Origin: Nannocystis pusilla
GTDB taxonomy: Bacteria; Myxococcota_A; Polyangia; Nannocystales; Nannocystaceae
Assembly (NCBI RefSeq): GCF_026626665.1
Contig: NZ_JAPNKE010000002.1
Location: 8,824,001-8,888,000, forward strand
DNA length: 64,000 nucleotides
Direction: 5' to 3'
Below the pieces are notes generated by a model that worked only from the letters and a program-made list of their open reading frames with translations, ran no database searches and was not told the DNA's origin. Made by a program: the position numbers and the translations under genes. Every line of letters starts with the position of its first letter. The stretch's first letter is position 1. This document shows positions 17,118 through 27,239 of the stretch, piece by piece.

Positions 17118-18297
17118 CCAGGTCCAGGGGTCGCACGAGCCGCCTGCGATGGCTCAGAATAACTTCGGACCTGCGGCGATGGCGCGCAGGAGGAGTGCGA
17201 CGGGGCGAGGTCGGTTGCCGCGTCCGGCCGGAGAAGGCGGGCGTTGCCGGATTCGGCCGGATGTGACAGGTCGGCTCAGGACTCGCCGAGGGGGCCCAGC
17301 GGGGTTCGCTGGGTCAGCTGCCGCAGGGGGTCGCGGGAATGCGAGCGCCGAAAGCGGCGACGAGGCCGCCGGGCTCGGGAGCCGCGGCAGCCGCGCGAGA
17401 GCGCGACGGCCGGGGTCGGCATTCGCACGACGGGCGCCGACCGGTCACGGCCGAGGCAGTACGACGGCGACGACCGGAATCGGCACCCGCACGACGTGCG
17501 CCGGGCGGCCGAGGCAGTACGACGGCGATGGCCGGGGTCGGCACTCGCACGCCGTGCGCCGGGCGGCTCGGCGCGAGGGCGACGGCCGCGGCTCGCGGTC
17601 GGCGACGGACCGCATGCGCGTGACGACCCGGTTGGCACGAGCACCGCGTGCGTGGACCATGAGCGTGACGACCTCGGTCGGCACGAGCAACGCGTGCGTG
17701 GACAGAGTCGCGGCCGAGGCAGCGCGCGTCGATGGAGGTCGGCACGAGCACGGAGTGCGCGGACGGGTTCACGGCTCATGGCGGCGCGAGCGGGACGAGC
17801 CGGGTCGTGGTGACTCTCGACGTCGCGGCTCGAGGTCGTTCGCCGAGCTCGACGTCGTGGGCTTGCCGGCGTCGAGTCGGCCGTACTCGAGCGGATTCCT
17901 CCCGCCCCGTCGACGCGCGCGGATGGTCACGCGGACAGGTCCTCGCAGGGTCGCCGGCGATCATGAAGTTTTCTTTGCCGTCGGCGAGCGCGCCGCCGCG
18001 GCCGGTGATGTTGCTCGGCGACGTCGCATCGCGGACACCTGACCTGACGACCGCGATCCTCACGAGGCGAAGCAGGCGCCGTCTGCCGATTCGACGACCG
18101 CGCGTGCTCACAGCAGTGATAGCGACATCGAATCTCGGTGCTGCGAACGATCGGTCGCACTGCATCGAGCCGGTGATTCGCGGCGTCGATTCGTGCGCCC
18201 GCGGGTCGTCGCAGACGCGGCGCTGGACCGGCTTGCGATGGCAGCCGAGTCCGCTGTGCATTGATTGCAGCGTCTCGCGGACCGCGCCGCGTAGACT
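17118..18297. other. 1.2 kb non-coding interval between divergent genes
   Basis: No gene was recognised; short frames on both strands are Arg-rich and inconsistent. Contains the degenerate repeat array at about 17415-17800. The remaining part (17800-18300) has slightly lower GC but no evident promoter, RNA gene or protein similarity. Confidence 0.5.
17415..17800. repeat. Degenerate tandem repeat array with palindromic cores
   Basis: Seven units begin at about 17415, 17479, 17537, 17598, 17631, 17677 and 17738, spaced 33-64 bases. The shared core is GTCGGCAC-x-CGCACG-x-CGTGCG, each with a GCAC/GTGC inverted repeat; several are followed by GGCCGAGGCAGTACGACGGCG. Units are diverged, spacing is irregular and there are no identical repeats, so this is not a CRISPR. 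It could be an array of binding sites or a decayed minisatellite. Confidence 0.55.
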
Positions 18298-18380
18298 CAC
18301 GGTTCGGGTGATAGCAAGCGCGATTCGCTTGGGCTAAGCCCCGCCGCGCAGGCAAGAGCTCGGCGTGAGCTGGCTCTTGC
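18298..18380 (+). promoter_or_regulatory. Structured leader of the antiporter gene, candidate cation riboswitch
   Basis: Directly before the NhaD-type gene lie AAGCG-CGATT-CGCTT (18316-18330), GGGC-TAA-GCCC (18331-18341) and CAAGAGC (18353-18359) pairing GCTCTTG (18373-18379). The last stem holds the GTG start (18365) in its loop. Compact leaders with start-codon sequestration are known before Na+/H+ antiporter genes (the nhaA-I, nhaA-II and DUF1646 riboswitch motifs). I cannot match a specific consensus by eye. Confidence 0.4.
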
Positions 18381-19735
18381 ATCATGACCCACGAGACATC
18401 TTCACCATGCCCGAACACGTGATCTTCGGCCTCGATCCCCTCTGGCTGGCCACCGCGCTGCTCGTCCTCACCTACGCCGCGATCATGTCGGAGAAGATCA
18501 ATCGCGCCGTGGTGGCGCTGCTCGGCGCGGGCTTGATGATCTGCCTCGGCGTGCTCACCCAGGAGCAGGCCATCCACGGCGTCGACTTCAACACCATCGC
18601 GCTTTTGACGGGGATGATGATCCTCGTCAACATCACGCGGAAGAGCGGCATCTTCCAGTTCATCGCGTTCTGGTCGGCGCGCAAGGCCGGCGGCGTGCCG
18701 TGGAAGCTGCTCATCATGCTCACGCTGGTGACGGCGGTGCTGTCGGCGCTGCTCGACAACGTGACGACGGTCCTGCTCATCACGCCGGTCACGCTGCTGG
18801 TGGCGCGCGAGCTCGACGTGCCGGCCTACCCGTTCCTGTTCGCGGAGATCTTCGCCTCCAACATCGGCGGCACCGCGACGCTCATCGGCGACCCGCCGAA
18901 CATCCTCATCGGTTCGGCGACTTCGCTGTCGTTCAACGACTTCGTGCGCAACCTGGCGCCGGTGGTCGGCGTGCTGATCGCGCTGCAGGTGCTGGCGCTG
19001 CATGCGATTTGGGGCAAGAAGCTGCGGGCCAACCCGGAGGCGCAGCGCAAGATCATGGCGCTGGAGCCGGCCGAGGCGATCAAGGACCCTGGCCTGCTGG
19101 TCAGCTCGCTCGGCGTGCTGTTCGCGGTGCTGGCCGGCTTCGTCACCGCGCGGCAGACCGGGCTCGAGCCGGGCACGGTGGCGATGTTCGGCGCGGCGGT
19201 GCTGATGTTCCTCTACATCCGCAAGGTCCCGGGCCACGACCAGTCGCACCGCGTGCAGGACATCTTCGGCGAGGTCGAGTGGGTCACGATCTTCTTCTTC
19301 GTCGGCCTGTTCATGGTCGTCGCCGGGGTCGAGCACGCCGGCCTGCTCGACCACCTCGCCCACGGCCTCGTCGACGTCACCGGCGGCGACCGCAACGTCA
19401 CCGCGGTGGTGATCCTCTGGGCCTCGGCGGTGCTGTCGGCCATCATCGACAACATCCCGTTCGTCGCCACCATGATCCCGCTGATCAAGAGCATGACCCC
19501 GGCGATGGGCGGCACCGAGGGCGTGATGCCGCTGTGGTGGGCCCTGTCGCTCGGCGCGTGCCTCGGCGGCAACGGCACCCTGGTCGGCGCGAGCGCCAAC
19601 CTGACCGTGGCCGGTCTGGCCGAGCGCGAGGGCGTGCAGTTCAAGTTCCTGACGTACCTCAAGCTGGCGTTCCCGCTGATGCTCGGCAGCATCGCGGTCG
19701 CCCACGCGTACCTGTACTTCTGGTTCCTGGACTGA
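18365..19735 (+). CDS. NhaD/ArsB-type ion transporter (putative Na+/H+ antiporter)
   Basis: 456 residues from GTG 18365, or 442 from ATG 18407. About eleven to twelve membrane helices in two related halves. Each half has the re-entrant signature of the ion-transporter superfamily: SALLDNVTTVLLITPVTLL with IGGTATLIGDPPNILIGSA, and SAIIDNIPFVATMIPLI with CLGGNGTLVGASANLTVAG. The paired D-N and N-x-x-x-G-x-x-x-x-N motifs favour NhaD (sodium/proton) over arsenite transport, since no arsenic genes are near. A structured leader precedes it. A 13 bp palindromic GC hairpin at 19761-19786 follows it. Confidence 0.85.
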   Translation: MSWLLHHDPRDIFTMPEHVIFGLDPLWLATALLVLTYAAIMSEKINRAVVALLGAGLMICLGVLTQEQAIHGVDFNTIALLTGMMILVNITRKSGIFQFIAFWSARKAGGVPWKLLIMLTLVTAVLSALLDNVTTVLLITPVTLLVARELDVPAYPFLFAEIFASNIGGTATLIGDPPNILIGSATSLSFNDFVRNLAPVVGVLIALQVLALHAIWGKKLRANPEAQRKIMALEPAEAIKDPGLLVSSLGVLFAVLAGFVTARQTGLEPGTVAMFGAAVLMFLYIRKVPGHDQSHRVQDIFGEVEWVTIFFFVGLFMVVAGVEHAGLLDHLAHGLVDVTGGDRNVTAVVILWASAVLSAIIDNIPFVATMIPLIKSMTPAMGGTEGVMPLWWALSLGACLGGNGTLVGASANLTVAGLAEREGVQFKFLTYLKLAFPLMLGSIAVAHAYLYFWFLD

Positions 19736-19754
19736 AGTCGGCGCCCACCGGCGA

Positions 19755-19793
19755 GCGACGCGGCCGCGCCCGATCGGGTGCGGCCGCGGTCGC
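19755..19793. terminator. GC-rich palindromic hairpin at a convergent junction
   Basis: A 13 bp self-complementary core (19761-19786, centre CGATCG) extended by about six pairs on the outside, between the antiporter stop and the opposite stop at 19796. Terminator-like position; no T-run. Confidence 0.5.
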
Positions 19794-19795
19794 GA

Positions 19796-21334
19796 TCAGG
19801 GCCCCAGCAGGTCGACGGGCACGCGGGCGAGGAGGCCGTAGGGCTCCGGGGCGTCGAACCAGTGGCGGAACAGCGAGACGGGGCCGGCGAAGTGGGCCAG
19901 GAGCACCACATGTCCTTCGGGATAGGTGGCGACGCGGTCGACCCCGCCGCCCGCGGCGGCGCACACGGGCATCGACCAGCGGTGCGCGCCGCCGTCGTCG
20001 AGGCTGGCCAGGAAGGCGCACGGGGCTGTCTTTTTGGTCAGGAGCTCGCCGCCGAATTCGATCTGCCGGTTGAAGGTGCCGCCGAGCACCCAGCTGCCGT
20101 CGGGGCCGGCCGCGACCCCGCAGCCCGAGTCGACGCCGGGGCCGCCGTGCACGCCGGCCCACGCGAGCTCGCCGCCCTCGTCGTACTGGGCGGCGAAGTA
20201 GTCGGCGTCCGCGTCGGTGGCGAGCAAGGGTCCGGTGCCGAAGTCGATGCTGCCCTGAAACCACCCCGACAGGAGCAGGCCGCCGTCGGCGGCGAAGCGG
20301 ACGCCGCAGCCGGCCGAGTTGCCGCTGCCGAACTGCTTCGACCAGCGATGCTCGCCGCTGTCGCCGTCGAACACCGCCAGGTAGGCGCCGCCATCGAGGA
20401 ATGGACCGCCGCCGAGGTCGATCGAGTTGGCGAACCAGCCGGCGACCGCGACGTCGCCGTCCTCGCTCACGGCCAGGTCGTGGGCGCCGACGTCGGCGAG
20501 GTTGCCGAAGGTCTTCGACCACAGGTGGACGCCGCTCGCGTCGAGCTTGGCGAGCAGGAGGTCGTGCGCGTCGGCGGCGACGAGCGGGCCGCCGCCGAGG
20601 TCGACGATCGACTCGAAGGCGGCGGAGAGGAGGATGTCGCCGGCGTCGTCGAGGACCGCGCGCGGCTCGAGCTCGAGGCCGGGGCCGCCGAAGCTGCGCG
20701 CCCACTCGGGCTCGCCCCCGGCGTCGAGCTGCAGCACGAGGATGTCGCTGAGGCCGAGCGAGACGAGCGGCGGCAGGCCGGGCAGCTCGAGGGCGTCGCT
20801 GAACTCGGCGACGAGCAGGACGCGACCGTCGCTGCCGGCGGTGATCGTGGCCTCGTGCTCGTCGCCGGGGCCGCCGAAGCGCCGGGCCCACAGGAGCTCG
20901 CCCGCGGCGGTCCAGCGGGCCACGAACAGATCGAGGCCGCCGGCGCTGGTGAGGATCTCTCCGTCCAGCGGGGTGATGCCGCCGAACACGCCGGCGACGA
21001 CGATATCACCCTCGTCGGTGACGACGACGCTGTGCCCGCTCACGGGGCCGGTGGCCGCGAGCGGGACCATCCACAGGCCGACTTCCTCGGGGCCGCCGCT
21101 GGTGGTTGCGTCGGTGCTCGCGCTCGAGGTGCTCGCGGTCGTCGGCTCGGCGGTGGCGGTCGGCTCGCCGGCGGTGCTCGCGGTCGCGCCGTCGCCGGTC
21201 ACGGTCGAGCCCGCTGTCGTCGCGCCGGTCGAGCTCGACGTCTCGCCCTCGCTGGTGGTCGCGGGTTCGCCCGGACACGCGCTCACGAGCGCGAGCACGA
21301 GGGCGAAGGAGCAAGAGCGCGCAGGCGAGTTCAT
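19796..21334 (-). CDS. Beta-propeller-like lipoprotein
   Basis: 512 residues from ATG 21334, chosen because it begins a lipoprotein signal (MNSPARSCSFALVLALVSAC, lipobox LVSAC). A Ser/Thr/Ala linker runs to about residue 75. At least seven repeats of about 55 residues follow, built on D-G-D-I-V-V-A-G-x-F, L-D-x-D-A-x-G and W-[AS]-[RK]-x-F-G blocks (LLWARRFGGPGDEHEA, PEWARSFGGPGLEL, HLWSKTFGNLADVG, HRWSKQFGSGNSAG). These are SBBP-like propeller blades common in myxobacterial exported proteins. Likely an outer-surface protein; ligand unknown. Confidence 0.75.
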   Translation of the reverse strand: MNSPARSCSFALVLALVSACPGEPATTSEGETSSSTGATTAGSTVTGDGATASTAGEPTATAEPTTASTSSASTDATTSGGPEEVGLWMVPLAATGPVSGHSVVVTDEGDIVVAGVFGGITPLDGEILTSAGGLDLFVARWTAAGELLWARRFGGPGDEHEATITAGSDGRVLLVAEFSDALELPGLPPLVSLGLSDILVLQLDAGGEPEWARSFGGPGLELEPRAVLDDAGDILLSAAFESIVDLGGGPLVAADAHDLLLAKLDASGVHLWSKTFGNLADVGAHDLAVSEDGDVAVAGWFANSIDLGGGPFLDGGAYLAVFDGDSGEHRWSKQFGSGNSAGCGVRFAADGGLLLSGWFQGSIDFGTGPLLATDADADYFAAQYDEGGELAWAGVHGGPGVDSGCGVAAGPDGSWVLGGTFNRQIEFGGELLTKKTAPCAFLASLDDGGAHRWSMPVCAAAGGGVDRVATYPEGHVVLLAHFAGPVSLFRHWFDAPEPYGLLARVPVDLLGP

Positions 21335-21410
21335 GCGTGGAATGGTACCAGGCGGGCGAGCGCCGCCGATCGAGGGCTGACGGGTGGGCGAACTCGTGCG
21401 ACCATGACGC

Positions 21411-22533
21411 GTGCGCTCGTGGTCCCTCAGGCGGCCCGACGGCGTGGCGCTGGTCGGCGAATCGCGCGGACAGGGCGAGCCGGTGGTGCTCGTCCATCCG
21501 ACCGGGATGACGCGACGTGGGCTCGCCGCGGCGGCCGAGCACCTGGCGCGGCACCTCCGCGTCGTCACCTACGACCGCCGCGGCTGGGGCGACAGCCGCG
21601 GGACGATCGCGCCGCAGCGCTGGTGGGCGACCCACGGCGACGACCTGATCGCGGTGATCGAGAGCATGGGCGAGGCGGCCGAGGTGGTGGCGTGGGCGGG
21701 AGGCAGCGCGGCGGCGATCCACGCGGCCCTGCGGCGGCCCGAGCTGGTGCGCCAGCTGGTGCTGTTCGAACCGACGATCGGCGCCGGACCGCCGCGGGCC
21801 CGCCGGCTGCGGCACCTGCGACGCGCGCTGGCGTGGGCGGCGATGGGCGAGCACCGGCGCAGCCGCGCGGTGTTCTGGCGGGCGACGACGCAGCGCGGGG
21901 TGTGGTCGCCGGAGGCCGGGCACCGCGGACTCACATGCGCTTTCGACCATGTCCGTTCGGACATCCGTGAGATGCTGCTGAGCGCGCCGGGGCCGCTGGC
22001 CGAGGAGCTGCGCGCGGGCACCGAGGACCACCTGCTGGCGCGGCTGGAGGAGCTGCGGCCGGAGGTCCACATCCTGCTGGCCGGGATGAGCGTGCGCTCG
22101 CTGTACCGCATCGCCGACCGGTGGGTCGAGCGCTGCCCGACGGCCGGCTTCCGCGGCGAGGACGACTGCGACGGGCTCTTGCCGCTGAACCGCCCGCGGG
22201 TGTTCGCGGCCTGCGTGCTCGAGATGCTCGGCTACGCCGACTGGCGGGCGATCGCGGCGGCCCGGCTGGCCGAGCTGCGCGAGGTGCTGCGCCTGCCGGC
22301 GCTCGAGCGCGTGCGCGTGAGGTGCGTGCGCAACAGCGAGGTGTTCGTGCCCGACGCGGTGTCGGGCGCGCTGCGCTGGGACCCGGAGCTCGAGACGCGG
22401 TGCGCGAGCCTGGTGGTCGGCTCGACGTACGAGGTCACCGGCGTCAGCGCGCGAGTTCGGGGTGATCGACGAGTGCGGCGAGGACTACGGCTACCCGCCG
22501 CAGTGGTTCGAGCCGGTGGCGATCGATTGGTAG
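21411..22533 (+). CDS. Alpha/beta hydrolase fused to a small SH3-like domain (one frameshift)
   Basis: Residues 1-270 are a TAP/haloalkane-dehalogenase-like alpha/beta hydrolase: VVLVHPTGM oxyanion strand, YDRRGWGDSRG, nucleophile elbow WAGGSAAAIHAAL. The position expected for the catalytic His reads DGLLPLNRPRVF, with Leu where family members have His. The frame then runs straight into an RVRCVRNSEV...YEVTGVSA segment. After a frameshift near 22450 it ends FGVIDECGEDYGYPPQWFEP and TAG 22533, a pattern of small SH3-like domains (Lys/Arg-C-x-x-x, YEV, D-x-G-x-x-x-Y-P, FE). Fusion by loss of an intergenic stop is possible. GTG 21411 used. Confidence 0.6.
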
Positions 22534-22552
22534 GAGCGCGGGGGGCGGCGAT

Positions 22553-23976
<1,424 letters not shown>

Positions 23977-24556
23977 ATTCGACCAATCTGCAGAGGGTGG
24001 TCCGCGGTTCAAGGGCGGCGCGCCGCGGATCCAGGGTCCGCTCCTACGATGCGCGCGCGCGAAGTCGACGATTGCAGCGTAGACCCATTGATCACAGGGC
24101 GCCACGGATCCGCCTCGCGGGTGTCGAATGCGTCACGTGAGGGGTGGCCCGACGCGGGTGGTCCGCGTCACCGGGGTACGGCGGCGAAAGCCGGCGGGGC
24201 GGCCGCGGCGGGGGCCCCCGGCGGTGATTTCGGCGATGGAGTGATCGCCGGGGCCGCGCGCACGAATGCGCCGAAAGAGCGACGTCCGCCACGATCGCCG
24301 GCGGGCCCGAGCGAGGCGGACGGGGCGGGCGCTGCGCGTGTGATCCGGGCGGCCGCGGGCGACGCCGTGGAGCGGGCCGGCGACCGGGTGCGCGGCCCGA
24401 TCGAGCCGGAGAATGCTCGAGCTCACGGTCCCGGAGCGCGGGCGGTCCTAGGATGGACGGATGTGAAATGACGGGCATCCCCGGCCCGAACGATCGCTGC
24501 GGCGATTGGAGCACAACCAGCGCGCCGTGGGGCGCGGCGACGGAGGGCGATGTGTC
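23977..24556. other. Divergent intergenic region of the CotH/VTC cluster
   Basis: 580 bases with no supported gene. Frames on both strands are Arg/Gly/Pro-rich without family features. It should hold the promoters of both the CotH gene and the VTC operon; no distinct elements were identified. Confidence 0.45.
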
Positions 24557-25351
24557 ATGTCCGTAGTGACGGCAAACGTGATCGAGAGGCGCGAATACAA
24601 GTACTTGATCGACGACGCGACCGCGGCGCGGCTGCGCGCGGCGATCCGGCCGTTCTGTGACATCGATCCGTACGCCGGCCGCAGCCCGGGCGGGCGCTAC
24701 ACGATCGAGAGCCTCTACCTCGACTCACCGCTGATGGGGCTCTACTGGGCCAACGAGCACGAGCAGGTCGACCGCATCAAGATGCGCGTGCGCGGCTACG
24801 CGGAGTCGCCGGGCAGCCCGGTGTTCTTCGAGGTCAAGCGGCGCATCAACGACGTCATCACCAAGACCCGCGGCAGGGTGCCGCGCGCGTGCTGGGCGGC
24901 GCTGCTGTCCGACCCGGCGGCGCCGATCCCCGCCGAGATCGCCGGCAAGGACCGCATGGCCGTCGAGCGCTTCCTGGCGCTGTCGCGCACGCTCCACCTG
25001 CGCCCGTTCACGCTGGTCCGCTACGACCGCGAGCCGTACTTCAGCCGCGTCGACGACTACGTGCGGGTGACGATGGACACGCGGATCCGCGCGCAGGCGA
25101 TGGACAAGTGGACGTTCACCGCGCCGCCCCGCAACTGGCGGGCGCTCGACGACGGGGTGACCATGAAATCGCCCGAGTCGCTGATCGTGCTGGAGCTCAA
25201 GTTCACGACGCAGGTCCCGCTGTGGCTGCACAACATCGTCGAGCGGCTCGACCTGACGCGGCGCTCGTTCTCGAAGTACGGGACGTCGATCAAGGCGTTC
25301 TACGGGGCGATGGACGCGCGGACCTGTCGGTTCGCGGGAGGCTGGCGATGA
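24557..25351 (+). CDS. VTC-domain polyphosphate polymerase
   Basis: 264 residues. The triphosphate-tunnel features are all present in order: IERREYKYLI (two basic and one Glu), YTIESLYLDSP, RIKMRVRGYAES, VFFEVKRRIND, TLVRYDREPYF, VTMDTRIRAQ and LIVLELKF with the metal-binding Glu. The family synthesises polyphosphate from ATP and in bacteria usually sits beside membrane partners. The stop overlaps the start of the next gene (ATGA at 25348-25351), implying coupling with the DUF4956 protein, the presumed membrane partner. ATG 24557 is chosen as it lies 8 residues ahead of the conserved block. Confidence 0.9.
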   Translation: MSVVTANVIERREYKYLIDDATAARLRAAIRPFCDIDPYAGRSPGGRYTIESLYLDSPLMGLYWANEHEQVDRIKMRVRGYAESPGSPVFFEVKRRINDVITKTRGRVPRACWAALLSDPAAPIPAEIAGKDRMAVERFLALSRTLHLRPFTLVRYDREPYFSRVDDYVRVTMDTRIRAQAMDKWTFTAPPRNWRALDDGVTMKSPESLIVLELKFTTQVPLWLHNIVERLDLTRRSFSKYGTSIKAFYGAMDARTCRFAGGWR

Positions 25352-26029
25352 ACCCGACCGACATGCTGCTGGCCGGCGACGCCGAGCCGTTCGCGCTCAA
25401 GAGCGCCGCGCTGGCGCTGCTGCTGGCCTTCGGGCTCACGCAGGTGCTCGGCGCGGTCTACGTGTGGACCTTCCGCGGGATGTCCTATTCGCAGGGGCTG
25501 GTCCACGCGATCGTGCTCGGCAGCATCATCGCCTGTATGTTGATGCTGGCGATCGGGGGCAGCATCGCGGCCGGGCTCGGCATCGCCGGCGGCCTGGCGA
25601 TCGTCCGCTTCCGCACCGCGCTGCGCGACCTCGCGACATGATCTTCGTGTTCGCGGGGCTCGGCACCGGCATCGCCGCCGGGCTCGGCGCCCACGCGGCG
25701 GCCTTCTGCGGCACGGCGCTGTTCTGCCTGGCGGTGTGGCTGCTGACGCTGTCGGAGTTCGGCAGCCAGCGCCGCTTCGACGGCCTGCTCCGCTTCCAGC
25801 GCCGATCGGCGCCGACGAGGCGCCGGTGATGAAGCTGCTGCGCCAGTACAGCCGCTTCCTCGCGCTGGTGACGCTGCGCGAGGTGGCCCAGGGCGAGGCG
25901 ATGGAGCACGCCTATCAGGTCCGCCTCGGCGACCCGCGCCACCGCGCGGCGCTGGTGCGCGCGCTCGAGGAGCTGCCCGGGGTCCAGGACGTTTCGTTGC
26001 TGCTGCAAGAGCCGACGGTGGAGATCTGA
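25348..26029 (+). CDS. DUF4956 membrane protein (two frameshifts)
   Basis: Repaired length about 227 residues. Four hydrophobic helices (ALLLAFGLTQVLGAVYVW, HAIVLGSIIACMLMLAIGGS, IAAGLGIAGGLAIVRF, FVFAGLGTGIAAGLGAHAAA) with the DUF4956 signature IVRFRTALRD-PRDMIF are followed by a cytoplasmic ferredoxin-like tail ending VQDVSLLLQEPTVEI. The read frame breaks near 25632 (one C missing in GACCTCGC) and near 25805 (one C missing in CAGCGCC). Both are homopolymer slips and the protein is continuous across them. DUF4956 proteins are encoded beside VTC polymerases and probably anchor or feed them at the inner membrane. Confidence 0.75.
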
Positions 26030-26032
26030 GCC

Positions 26033-27239
26033 ATGATGACGGGGTATATCAGGACTCGCATTCTCCCGTGGGTGGTGTGGGCCGGGACGATGGCCGGCGC
26101 CGGCTGGCTGTGGCTCGACGTGCGCGCCGAGGGCAGCGCGGTCGGGTTCGCGCTGGGGGTCGAATACGCGGTGCAGCCGGCGACCGCCGGACGCGTGCAG
26201 ACGATCGAGGTGGCGCCGGGCCAGCACGTGCGCGCGGGGCAGGTGGTGGCATTGCTCGACACGGCCGAGCTCGACGCGGAGCAGGCGATCCTGGCGGCCG
26301 AGCGCGCGCGGCTGGAGGCGTCGGTCGGGGCGGTCCGCTCGGAGACCACGATGCAGATCGACGACAAGGCGCGCGAGGCCGACGAGTCGGTGGCGGCGGC
26401 CGAGATGGCGGTGCGCTCGGCTCGTAGCAATCGCGAGGTGCGGGCGGCCGAGCTGCGGGCGATCAGCAGCCAGTTCGACACGCTCGCCGGGCTGGTCCAG
26501 GAGCGCATGGCCGACCGCCGCGACCTCGACGCGCTCGGGGTCAAGCGCGCGGCGCTGCGCAAGGAGGTCGAGGCCGCCGATTCGCTGGTGCCCGAATTGG
26601 TGCGCCAGGCGGCGGCGGCCCGGGCCCGGCGCGCGGGGCTGCCGACCGACGCGACCGAGCTGGCGTTGCGGCCGGTCCGCGCCGAATTGGCAGTGGTCGC
26701 CGGTCGCGAGCAATTGTTGGCAGTGCGCCGCGAGCAGACGGTGCTGCGCGCCCCGGCCGACGGCCAGGTGGCGGAGATCCACGCGCGCGCCGGACAGGTC
26801 GCCGGGCCCGACGCGCCGGTGTTGACGATCGTCGGCCGCGGCCCGGGCGAGGACGACGAGATCACGGTGTGCCTGCGCGAGCACCAGGCCGGGCAGGTCC
26901 GCGTCGGCGAGGCGGTGGCGCTGCGCTCGCGCGGGTCCGGCGGGCGAGCGGTGGCCGCCCACGTGACCCGGCTGGGGCCGCAGATCGCCGAATTGCCGCA
27001 GCGCTGCCGCCGGAGCCCGGATTGCCGGAGTGGGGCCGCGAGGTCGCGGTCGCCCTCGACGAGCACGCGCCGCTGCTGCCGGGCCAGGCGTTCGCGGTCA
27101 GCTTCCTCGGCTATCCGTCGCCGTGCGCGGCGGGGAGCCCGAGGCGGCGACGGACGAGCAGGTGCTGGCGGCGCCGCTGGTCGATGCGATGATTCAGCCG
27201 ACCCGCGCCGTCGCGCCGGAGAAGCCGGGGGTGCCATGA
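26033..27239 (+). CDS. HlyD-family periplasmic adaptor (two frameshifts)
   Basis: Three bases after the previous stop. One N-terminal membrane anchor (ILPWVVWAGTMAGAGWLWLD), a lipoyl half-motif (QTIEVAPGQHVRAGQVVALL) and a long alpha-helical hairpin of about 150 residues rich in Ala/Arg/Glu follow. The second lipoyl half is TVLRAPADGQVAEIHARAG, then a beta-barrel domain. Frameshifts near 27003 (CAGCG for CAGGCG) and near 27121 break the frame, after which it continues GREVAVALDEHAPLLPGQ and ends PTRAVAPEKPGVP at TGA 27239. About 400 residues. Bridges an inner-membrane pump and a TolC-type channel. No ABC, MFS or RND pump is encoded next to it. Confidence 0.8.

Noticed and set aside
17415..17800. 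CRISPR array
   Set aside because: Units are diverged, spacing is irregular at 33-64 bases, and no cas gene is present in the window.
17244..18042. Arg-rich frames in the repeat region as a protein gene
   Set aside because: Composition changes from frame to frame, there is no start site, and the underlying DNA is a repeat array.
24049..24471. Plus-strand 140-residue frame upstream of the VTC gene
   Set aside because: Composition is Gly/Ala/Arg/Asp shadow-like, with no start signal and no family; an opposing frame is equally open.
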